DNA of 54,675 bases, from the NCBI GenBank assembly GCA_033296885.1, contig MU864046.1, positions 1 through 54,675 of the forward strand, written 5' to 3'. Shown one piece after another: positions 34,912 through 45,200 of the stretch. Each line of letters starts with the position of its first letter. The first letter of the stretch is position 1. This DNA comes from Triangularia verruculosa (Eukaryota > Ascomycota > Sordariomycetes > Sordariales > Podosporaceae). The notes beneath the pieces are model-generated. The model ran no database searches. It saw nothing but the letters and a program-made list of their open reading frames with translations, and was not told the DNA's origin. The position numbers and the translations under genes are program-made.

Positions 34912-35491
34912 TGTGAATTTTTTGGTGATGTTGCGGTTGAGCTTGGATTGGTTTGAGGGACTGGAATTTGCATTTCTTTTGTCTCTGCTTCGTTTCTACA
35001 AGTCCAGGAGAGGCTATTTACCTACATGGTCGATGATATCTCTGCCAAGACGTTGCTCGCAAAGCTGAGCCGATTGGCATGTGGCTTACTGGCACAGCAG
35101 CGGCGTATGTTGCTGCACGGCTCCGGGTCTTGGTTGCTGAGCCGCAGACGGGCCGGCGATGTACACAGTGAGAACCGTGTTGATCCTTCACTGGGGTACC
35201 TTGGCCTGCCGGTGCATTGCTGCTTGGTCCCGAGGGGGGCGCAGGTATAATGCCCCGTTCTGTTTATTTTTTCATGGTGCCGCAGCGGCACAGCACACAT
35301 TGCTCCAGCTTGTAAGGCCGATTCACTTCTCGGCACTATATCGCATGCATCACGCAAAACGATGGACTCGCACAAGGGCTCGGTTGGATGTTCTCCGAGA
35401 TTTACGGGTATTTCTGCCTGCCCCAGACTAGAGTCTTTTGGACGTCGGCTGATGCTCTAGCAGTTTTCTCACTTCATCTCTTTTTGGACCG
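34912..35491. promoter_or_regulatory. Bidirectional promoter between enoyl reductase and MFS exporter
   Basis: 580 bp lie between divergent starts. A perfect dyad GCCGA-N8-TCGGC (35317-35334), which can also be read as CCG-N10-CGG, sits just before a TATA-like CTATAT, about 155 bp upstream of the MFS start. Everted CCG/CGG dyads are a known binding format of Zn2Cys6 regulators. Function here is inferred. Confidence 0.35.
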
Positions 35492-37294
35492 ATGGCCGCC
35501 ACCACCGCGTCTGAGAGTGCGGCGCCGCGCAGCAGCTCCAAGGGGCCTGCCCCAGAAACAACAGCAGCCCAGCTAGAGGGTGGTTCTCCCCCTGGCGCAC
35601 TGGAGGGTGACTTCAAGACCGTCCAGCGTAGCTTCGGCTTTTGGGCCATCATCGTCGGCCTCGGCATCACCCTATGGCTCGCAGCTCTGGAGAACTCGGT
35701 GCTCACCACCGCAGCACCCGTCATGCTCCGGGAGATTCCCCTCGGCGACAACTGGATCTGGCTCACCAACGCCTTCTTCCTAGCCAGCGCTGCGTTCCAG
35801 CCGCTGATGGGCCAGCTAGCCAACCTCTTTGGCCGTCGGTGGCTAGCCCTCGGTGTCATTGCCATCTTCATGCTCGGCAGTGGCATCTGCGGCGGCGCAA
35901 ACAATGAAGCAACACTCATCGCCGGACGTGCTGTCCAAGGCATCGGATCAGGAGGGATCTTAATGTCATACGGTCAGTATTGTCATGTCTTCTGACACAA
36001 CCAGGTTAATGCCTAACAAAAACCTCCAGACGTAATCGTCTCCGACTTGGTCCCCCTCCGCTACCGCGGCAACTACATCGCCATCATCCTCCTAATCTAC
36101 AGCATCGGCACCACCACCGGCGCCCTCATCGGCGGCGTCATCGTCGACAACATCACCTGGCGCTGGATCTTCTGGATCAACCTCCCCATCGGCGCCCTTT
36201 CTCTCGCCATCATCTTCTTTTTTCTTCACGTCCACCATAACAGCACCAACAAAACCCCCTGGCACACCCGGCTTTTCAGGCAAATCGACTGGACCGGCAA
36301 CGCCATCCTCATCGCCGGTTCGGTTTCCATGCTCACCGCCCTGACCTACGCCGGAACCCGCCACCCCTGGTCCTCCTGGCAAACCCTCCTCCCCCTTTTT
36401 TTAGGTTTCGCATCGTTCCCCGCCCTTTGGGTCTTTGAAACAAGCCGCTTTGTCGCTCCCGCGGACCCGGTTGTGCCTGCAAGGCTGTTCGCCACCCGGA
36501 CGTCGGTTATCGTTGGGGTGAATACGTTTCTGTTCACGGCTGTGGTGTACTGGGCTGTGTTTTTTTTGCCAGTTTACTTTCAGGCCGTGCAGCTCCTCTC
36601 CCCTACCCGCGCGGGTATCAACGTCATACCTGTCAGCCTGCTCGGGGTGCCTGCTGCTGCTGCGGCGGCGGCGGCGGTGAGTAGGTGGGGGAGGTACAAG
36701 GCCATTCACCTGATCGGGTTCACGCTGTTTACCCTGGGACTGGGACTTTTTTCGAGGCTGGGGGAGGACTCGCCGACGTGGGAGTGGGCGGTTTATATGG
36801 TTATTGGCGGGGTGGGGGGTGGTTTTCTGCTTAATACGCAGCTGCCTGCTTTCCAGGCGGGGGTTGGGGAGGAGGATCAGGCGGCTGCGACGGGGACGTG
36901 GAATTTTCTGAGGACGCTGGGGAGTATTTGGGGGGTTGCGATTCCGGCGGCTGTTTTTGGGAATAGAGTTGATAATCTGATTGCTGGGGGAGCGGTGAGG
37001 AATGTGCTGGCGGCTGGGGCGATGGTGGGGGGAGGGGCGTATCAGTATGCTAGTGCCGAGTTTGTGAGGTTCTTCCCGGATGAGAGGGATCAGGAGGAGA
37101 TCAGGGCCGTGTATAGGCTGGCGGTGCAGAGGGTGTTTGTGGTTGGGGTGGCGTTTGCGGGGTTTGCGTGGGCGTTGTGTTGGTGGGAGAGGGATGTGCC
37201 GTTGAGGACCGAGTTGGTGACTGAGTATGGGTTGAAGGAGAAGGAAGGGGGGGAGTCTTCAGGGGGGGAGAGGGAACAAGTTATGGCGCATTAG
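35492..37294 (+). CDS. MFS drug/toxin efflux transporter (14-helix type)
   Basis: Exons 35492-35972 and 36030-37294 flank a 57 bp intron (GTCAGT ... CCTAAC ... CAG); the product has 581 residues. The N-terminal ~45 residues are polar, then about 14 helices follow. Motifs seen are 'WIWLTNAFFLASAAFQPLMG', 'LFGRRWLALG' (loop 2-3), 'GRAVQGIGSGGI', 'GALIGGVIVDNITWRWIF' and 'WINLPIGALSLA'. These mark the DHA2-like fungal efflux group, whose members in such clusters export the product or give self-protection. The C-terminal tail is charged. It converges with the P450 gene, with the stops 52 bp apart. Confidence 0.92.
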
Positions 37295-37346
37295 AAGATC
37301 AAGTTGGGTATTTGCTACCTATTGTTCGGGATAGACATACATATAA

Positions 37347-39148
37347 TTATCGACTGACAGGAATAAACCGCACATTAACTTCCGGCTTCACAAAGAAGCC
37401 GAAATGCCGTAGCCCCCCTTCCAAGTCAACGCGCTGTTGAGCATCTGGCTTTGCAAGATCAAACATCCAGAGCACCTTCGCCATGAACAGCTTCCCCTGC
37501 ATCCAAGCCATGTCCTTACCCATGCAAACTCTGGGGCCAAGGCTGAAGGAAAAGAGACCGTTGCGTTCATCATTGCTGTACACAGCGTCATGCAAAGGGT
37601 GGTCGGCAGGGAGCCATCTCTGGGGACGGAACCGAAGCGGCTCGTGGAAGTACCGTGGGCTTCTGGCCAAGGCAAAGATGCTAGTTTGGACAGTGGTCTA
37701 TGGGGGGTGGGGGCCAAAAGTCAGCGAGAGACGAGTAGGGTAAGGGAGATGGTAGGTAACATACCCCTTTTGGAATGAAATGTCCATCCACCTTCGCCCC
37801 CGGGCTATACCGCGGCATCCCCGTATTATTACTAGGAAACAATCGGAGTGACTCTTCCAAGCAAGCGTGCAGATACGGCAGCGTTTTCAACGCTCTCGGC
37901 TCAATCCCCTCATAGCTGGAGAAGGCCGCCCTGATCTCGTCCACCAACAGCCGATAGCACTCGAGCTCCTCAAGCAAGTAGTAGATGGTGGCATACCACC
38001 AGTCGGAGACCGGACCGAACTCCGCAAACATGACTTGGGCGGCGATGCTTCCAAGGTGAGTAAGCTCACGCTCTGCGGCTGGTGCTGGGCTGCCGACGGG
38101 GTGGATGTACTCAAAAAAATCGACATGCTCCGTGGTTCCGTTGGTGCCGCGCTCAATGCGCTGCACGACTCCTTCGCGGGTCTTCTTGTCCATGGCTATC
38201 AGGGCGAGGAGCTTGGGGAAGGGGACGAAGAGGTACTGGAAGGGACTGAGTAATGGAAATTTCTGAAAGACTTGCATTACGGTGGCGAACCGGTTGAAGG
38301 CTTGGACGACGTCGAGGGTTAGGGAGTTTTTCACTGCGGTTGTGGTCAGGACACATGCCTGAAAGACAAGTTTACTATGGGTATTGGCTTACTGTCTTTC
38401 ATCTCATTCATCTTGTCGTTACAAGACAGGTCAGCGGAGAGGTCCATGGCCAGCCAGTTCGTCCAATCCACGAGCCCGACGCCTTGAGGACGACTGCCGA
38501 GCTCCTTCATCCGATTGACGAAGTAGTCGAGGTACTGGTTGACCAATGGCTCCATTTCCCTTATGGCACGGCTGGTAAAAGCCGGTGACAGCTTTTTGGC
38601 CACCTCATGGTGTCTGACGGGGTCTTCTTCCCAGATGATGCCGCCGAGGTCTTTGCCTCGGGTGTTGAACTCTGTCTTGACAAACAGCTCAAGGTTCTTC
38701 CGGTGGGGGCCATAGATGTCCCTGAATGCTTGGGGGGTGACAAAGACGAGCTCGTTAGGGGCGATGCGCACCACGTCCCCGTACTTGCGGATGGCGTTTT
38801 CAACTGCCCAGGGGTACCGTCCTGATAGCCTGGTCGAGAGTTAATCTGGGTGCTTTTTACGAGGAAGGCAGCATCGCGGTCACTTACCAGTGATAGGCAT
38901 ACCATGTGTTCGACACGGCTGCCAGTGGTGGACCAGGGAATTTGGACAATGGGTGAAAGTACCTCAGGTAGATGCATCTACTGACGGCGTAAACAGATGC
39001 CTAGGTGCGGTGGAGACGATATTAGCTAGCCATCGTACCAGAAAGGGGTGGTGAAGGGGTCAAGACAGACTGCGCCGAGGATGATGGTTGCGAGCGTCTG
39101 CATGTGCAATGGTCCGAGATGGAACCCGAACGCCTCGAGGGACGCCAT
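37347..39148 (-). CDS. Cytochrome P450 monooxygenase of the PKS-NRPS cluster
   Basis: Five exons: 39148-39039, 38980-38888, 38829-38393, 38333-37765 and 37697-37347. The four introns are 58, 58, 59 and 67 bp with GT...AG ends. The product has 519 residues. An N-terminal hydrophobic anchor is followed by 'YFHPLSKFPGPPLAAVS' and 'YGDVVRIAPNEL', both typical of fungal microsomal P450s. 'EESLR' gives the ExxR motif, 'FRPQRW' is the PERF-like stretch, and the heme loop is 'FSLGPRVCMG' with the ligand Cys. The I-helix region reads 'MFAEFGPVSDWWYAT' and lacks the usual AGxxT/T oxygen-activation motif. The enzyme probably oxidises or rearranges the PKS-NRPS product in the ER. The first intron (donor GTACGA) is the least certain boundary. 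Confidence 0.9.
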
Positions 39149-39894
39149 GGCTGCCAACTTGGACTGACGGTCTTGGAACCTGGAAGGTCTAGACCACTGG
39201 CAACAGGAGGAGGCCGGGAGAAGTTGAATACTGATTCTCAACTGGTTGCTGTTGACGCAACTCCGAGGCGGGTGGGGAGAAGGCCTGGAAGCGAAGGGGG
39301 AAGATAGTTTTGAGTGAATGAATATGTCTTTGGTGGCTGATTGGGCTTGATAAACACAAACGAAACCCCCCGACGGCGCAGGGACCGCTGGTCAGCCGTA
39401 GCTCCTCGCTCATTGGCGGATGAGATACGATGGTGCCAAGCTACAGTCTATCAGTCGATGAACATTATCGCGGCACAGTGCTGGCTGCAACATTGGGGGC
39501 CGTTGCAGCCTTGTTGGCCGGTTAGGTAGGTGCCTAATTGAATTGTGACGGTACTCGGGTACATGCCTGGATCTGAGTAAACTCGGCTGAGGTGCTGTCC
39601 ATGGAACTAACAGCATGTCCAAGAGCGGCGCTGGCGCAAAAATCATGATCATGGCTGTTATGATGCATTCCATTACTCAGGTATATGCAGAACAAAGGCA
39701 AAGCAACAGGCAAAACGGGTATACAATCGAATAATATTAGGTAGCGTATCATTATTTTCGGGTACCCTCGCGTTTTGAGCAAATGGAATTCAAACCGACG
39801 CACGTAGAGTAGAGCCCATGTCTGATTTGATTTCCATTGCCGCCACCCTTTCGTATCTTGATACAAAAATCAACATTAGCCAAGGTACACAAAC
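39149..39894. other. Intergenic region: P450 promoter and 3' flank of rhodopsin-like gene
   Basis: 746 bp with no protein-like frame. Confidence 0.6.
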
Positions 39895-41220
39895 TCAAAC
39901 CACTTCAACGCGGTTGTGGACCTTGATGGAGCCCATAGGAAAGTTCTCGGCCTCAAGCCTCGCCCTCTCCGAGCTATGGCTTGCACCACGAGCTTCCGTC
40001 CACGCGAGGCCCTTGGTACTCGATGTGTCAGGACGGAGCCATCCGGGTCTGTCGTGTTGGCTCCCAGTCTCGCTCGACCCCCCCTCCTTGACTCCTGAGC
40101 GATTCCCGGTAGATCGTTGCCGCAAGCTGATATTGCTGACCTTGGATCTAAGCCGGTTCCACATGCCAGTCTCGGGCAGGAGAGGCTTGTAAACAGGGGC
40201 GCAGCAGCAGACAATGGTGGCAAATGACTGCACAGCTGCCCATAGTCCGAGGACGGTAGAGGTATCTGTTTTCATCTTTGTATCAGAATTCCGAAAATCA
40301 TTATAATGAGCGAAAGGGTGTAACCCACAAGCCAAGTCTGGGCCATATGAAACACCGATTTTGATGAAGCCGAAGATTCCAGCTCTACACGGCGAATGTT
40401 AGCATAGCGTCTTTGACGAGAAAGCTCTTGGGGAACTTGAATACTTACAAACTGCCGAGCCCAAACAAAAAGCTCAGCTTCCACTTGACATTACTTTGAA
40501 CATGCAAGGAGCGAATCATGAAGAGGGCCAGGACCACAAGAGCAAAGTCGATGACAGAGTTGGGTGGTTCAATGGCAACGAGGAGGGTTGAAAAGGGGAA
40601 GCACTCGCCCTCGGCCCACCACTGCCAGAATTTGTTCACAGGCCGGCACATCATGCACTGCAGGATGACGAGGCCGAGGTATGTCAGGCCCTGTAGCGCA
40701 GCGAGAATGAAAATCCAGCGTCGGTATGCACTATTGACGCCAAATATGCGATAGTATAGGGCGCAAATACTGAACTTGGCTAGGGTCTGGTCAAGCATAG
40801 TGATGAGGTCGGCCAAGAAGATAATCTATGGTTATTAGTTACTTTATCTAGTAATGATTAAGAAGAGAAAGATAATACCTTGAAGCTGGTCTCAAAAGCT
40901 GGAGGATCAAATGCTAAGATAAGCCCACGGCCGTTGATCACCGAGAGACCTTGAAACATCGTACAACAGTTAGTCGACTGACACTCGATCCCTAAAGGAT
41001 AGAAGCAGAGATCCGACTTACCATACATCACACTGATGACTCGAATAAGATAGACAACCACTGCACTAGCCGCGAGCCAGTCTTCCAAACCAGGCTTGCG
41101 GCCGGTGCGTATCGTGGCTAGGAAGCGAAGCCCGCAGGCAATCAAGCTGAGGAGGCCGGTTACCGCCAGTATAACGAAATACGCCCCGGCTGTAGAGTCC
41201 TTGAAGACTTCGAACGCCAT
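39895..41220 (-). CDS. Seven-helix fungal rhodopsin-like (PTH11-related) membrane protein
   Basis: Four exons: 41220-41022, 40949-40879, 40825-40449 and 40384-39895. Introns of 72, 53 and 64 bp keep the frame through 378 residues. Seven hydrophobic segments are visible, with signatures of the Fung_rhodopsin group: 'LRFLATIRTGRKPGLEDWLA', 'LADLITMLDQTLAKFSICALYYRIF', 'QCMMCRPVNKFWQWW', 'SVIDFALVVLALFMI', 'LFGLGSLAGIFGFIKI', and 'LGLWAAVQSFATIVCCCAP' in the last helix. The C-terminal ~90 residues are polar and Ser/Arg-rich, presumably cytosolic. There is no CFEM domain, so it is not a classical PTH11. The family is receptor-like but ligand and coupling are unknown. It sits between the P450 and the synthase gene, divergent from the latter. 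Confidence 0.85.
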
Positions 41221-42210
41221 TGTGACGGTGGGTTGGATAATCTGCTACTGGACGAGAGTATTGTGGAACAGCAGGGAAGAAGGTGCACAATGAAAGATGC
41301 GGGTGAATTGTGGCGGCCAGTGGGGGACATCGACTGTTGATAAGCCGTTCCCACGTGGTGGGAAGGATTTCCGTGTTCTGGTGTTGGCCCCCAACGGGGC
41401 GAAGTTGAGTTGGTATGCGCCGCACCTATGTCTGTTGGTTAGTGGCACAGGACGTATCTTGTTGCAATGTAAATCTCCAATAAGACCGAGTGAGGTGCCT
41501 GGTGCCATTATGCTACAGACTGGCGGCACCATATCTGCGGCCACCGACTTGGACGAACGGTGCTTCTGAGAAAATGCCATAGTCCTGTTCAGATGTGTGG
41601 TATCAAGTCGGCCGCGGTCATGAGATAGTAGTTGCCGATGTGTGATAAGGAGATCACTGTAATTAGCCGAGGATACCTGTCTTGCGTGTTTTCGAGGCAC
41701 AAGTTCGTCGCAGCCATATTGTAACGGAAGAAACGGCTCGTTGGCTGTTACGAGACTGACACTGGTGGATGTAGCAGTAGGGCACATGGTCTTGGATGTT
41801 ACATAAGGTAACAGGCGCCTAAACGGGGAGAATGCCTCGCCTTCCGTTTGATACCCCGCTACGCAGCGGCCCCGCTTCTCTGCGGCAAGGTTCAAGTTAG
41901 TGCGCAGCGCAGCGGTATCACGCAGTGCCGACGCACTGTGCACGGTACTTCACAACGTCTGCCGCGAAAACACCACCTCAACTGCCCTCTCGGTGCCTCA
42001 CCATCGCCTTAGATCAACACCAATCGCGTATCCGATGTGATGGCAGGTAGAATCAAGATGATGTCTATCTCTCCGATCCGAAAGAAGAATAGGCGACGGG
42101 GCCAAAGAAAGCCTCGGGAGGGTCGACGCTGGTTAAATGTATCATGGTCACCCAGACTGAGGAACCTCAACCAGCTCGTTCAGCATTGATCCGCTACGCC
42201 TGTTCAAACA
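41221..42210. promoter_or_regulatory. Divergent promoter region upstream of PKS-NRPS gene
   Basis: 990 bp lie between the divergent starts of the rhodopsin-like gene and the synthase. A minus-strand open frame at 41245-41943 has no recognisable content and I treat it as spurious. A dyad CACCG-N11-CGGTG lies at 41542-41562, and CGGCCG at about 41610; these are possible Zn2Cys6 sites but unproven. Confidence 0.4.
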
Positions 42211-45200
42211 ATGTCTGCCAACATGGAACCTGTCGCCATCATCGGCTCCGCCTGCCGGTTTCCTGGAGATGCCGATTCACCCTCCAAGCTGTGGGACCTC
42301 CTCCGCAGTCCACGTCCTCTAGGCCAGCGCATCCCATCTGAGCGCTTCAGTGCCGATGGCTTCTACCATCCCAACTCTCAGTTCCCAGGCCACTCCAATG
42401 TCAGGGAGGCCTATTTCCTCTCTGGCAGCGGAACCCATCGCAAGTTCGATGCACCCTTCTTCGGGATGAGCCCGGCTGAAGCCATGAACATGGACCCTCA
42501 GGTCCGCCACCTGCTCGAGGCCGTCTATGAAGCTCTGGAAGCTTCCGGTTTGACTCTGGAGGGCCTGACCGGCTCTGATACTGCCGTCTACACAGGCCAG
42601 ATGGTGGCTGACTACGATCACATCATCACCCGAGACTTGGATCACTCGCTGGGCATCTACCACGCATCCGGAACTGCCCACGCCATGCTTTCAAACCGCA
42701 TCTCGTATTTCTACGACTGGCATGGCCCTTCCATGACGATGGACACGGCTTGCAGCTCCAGTCTGGTTGCGCTCCACCATGCTGTACAGCAAGTACGCTC
42801 TGGTTTGTCTCGCGTGGCCGTTGCCACAGGCGCAAACTTGATCTTGGACCCCAAGTGCTTCATCTCCCTCAGCTCCCTGAACATGCTTTCACCTGATGGC
42901 CAATCCCGCATGTGGGATGCCAGCGCCAATGGGTACGCCAGGGGCGAAGGAATTGCGGCTGTCATTATCAAAACCCTGAGTGCTGCCCTGGCTGACGGTG
43001 ACCACATCGAATGTGTCATCCGCGAGACTGGCTTTAACCAAGATGGCAGAAGCCAGGGGATTACATCGTGAGCCGGAATCAGTCTTCGTTAAAGTCCATT
43101 CACGCACTAACACGAATTTAACAGACCGAGTGCTGCTGCACAAATACAGCTTATCCGTGATTGCTACACGAGAAGCGGCCTTGATTTGACCAGCCCGGCA
43201 GACCGTCCTCAGTTCTTTGAATGTCACGGGACTGGAACCATGGCTGGTGATGCGGCAGAAGCCGAGGCCATCAGCACAGCCTTCTTTCCAACTGGCATGT
43301 CGAATTCTAGCAAGTCAGAGAAGCTGTTTGTGGGCAGCATCAAGTCCATCATGGGCCACACCGAGGGAACTGCTGGCTTGGCAGGAATTCTCAAGGCCTC
43401 GTTGGCTCTCCAGAACGCAACAATTCCTCCGAACCTCTTGTTCAACCGACTCAATCCGCGTATTGAACCGTTTTACTCCAACCTCGAGGTGGCTACCAAA
43501 ACTGTGCCGTGGCCTGATGTGATGCCCGGGCAGCCTCGTCGAGCAAGTGTTAACAGGTGAGACGGCTGCTACCCTCCTCCCCAAATAACCGTAATGTTAA
43601 CAAGTCTTATCAGCTTTGGTTTCGGGGGCGCCAACGTCCATGCCATTCTTGAGAGCTATACTCCTCGGCTCTTGGACAATGCCCCTGGCCTGACAGCTTC
43701 AACTCCAGTGTTCACACCGTTTGTGTTTTCTGCAGCTTCGGAGCCAGCGCTCACCGCGTATCTCCAACACTTCCGGGATTACCTCAAGTCTAATCCGGAC
43801 GTGCCCCTACGGGAAATTGCATACACCCTACACAGCCGTCGTTCAGGCTTACAGGTCACAGCATCCATCACAGCGTCGAGTGTTGAGGATCTTGTCGTGC
43901 AGCTGGATGCAAAGCTGGAGATCGCAGGCAAGAAAGATTCCAACGATCCGGCATTTACTCGACTCTCGCGTCATAAAACACAAACACCAGGATCCTCAAA
44001 CATCCAGATCTTAGGAGTCTTCACCGGCCAAGGTGCTCAACACGCCCGCATGGGGGCCGAGCTCATCTTGAGCTCTACGGCCGCAAGAGACATCCTGGAC
44101 CGTTTGGAAAGCCGGCTCCAACAATTACCCGAAGCCCATCGCCCGACCTGGTCGCTGACGGAGGAGATACTCAAAGATGGTTCAAGCTCACGCCTCGGTG
44201 AAGCTACTCTCTCGCAGCCTCTATGCACTGCTGTGCAGATATTGCAAGTTGAGCTTTTGCGTGCCGCTGGTGTTGACTTCGCTGCGGTGGTAGGCCACTC
44301 CTCAGGGGAGATCGCAGCTGCTTACGCGGCTGGCTTCATCTCAGCCGAGGACGCCATCTGCATCGCCTATTATCGTGGCTTTGTCTCTCATATGGCAAGA
44401 CCTGGTGCCATGATGGCAGTTGGCACGTCAGTTGAAGACGCACAGGAACTGTGTGATGAGCCAGAGTTCAAGGGTCGCGTTACCATTGCTGCCATCAACT
44501 CACCGGTCAGTCTTACCATTGCGGGCGACGAGGATGCCGTGCAAGAAATGAAAGTCATCTTTGAGGACGAAAAGAAGTTTGCGAGGCTTCTCAAGGTCGA
44601 CAAGGCATACCATTCTCCGCATATGGCCGGCTGCTCAGAACCATACCTCGCTGCTCTTGCAGAACTCGACATCAAAGTCACTGCTGGAGATCGATCTTCC
44701 TGGTATTCCAGTGTCTTTGAGGGTGACGACATGAAGAGCAGGGTTAGCCTTTTGCGGGGCCCATACTTTGACAGCAACATGCTCCAGCCGGTGCTGTTCC
44801 AGCGCGCTGTTTCCAGTGCCCTTGATGCAAAGGGGCCCTTTGACTTGGCGATTGAGGTTGGCCCACACCCTGCGCTTAAGGGGCCCGTGTTGCAGACTGT
44901 CCAAGAGGTTTCCAGCCGGAACCTCCTCTACACCGGACTCCTTTATCGGGGCCGCTCGGCGATTAGTTCCGTCGCGGACGGGCTTGGGTACATATGGTCT
45001 CATTTCGGCAAGGACGCTGTCAGTCTCCTCAACTATGACCACTTTCTTTCCAGCGACGCTCCCACTACGTTGGTCAAGGGCCTCCCGAAATATTCGTGGG
45101 ATCACCAAGAATACTGGAACGAATCTCGCCATGCCAAGGCAGTACGCACACGTCCATACACACCACACGAACTGTTGGGACACATGACTCCGGACAGTCA

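Noticed and set aside
41245..41943. Minus-strand 232-codon frame between the rhodopsin-like gene and the synthase.
   Set aside because: No recognisable motif and it occupies the divergent promoter; likely chance.
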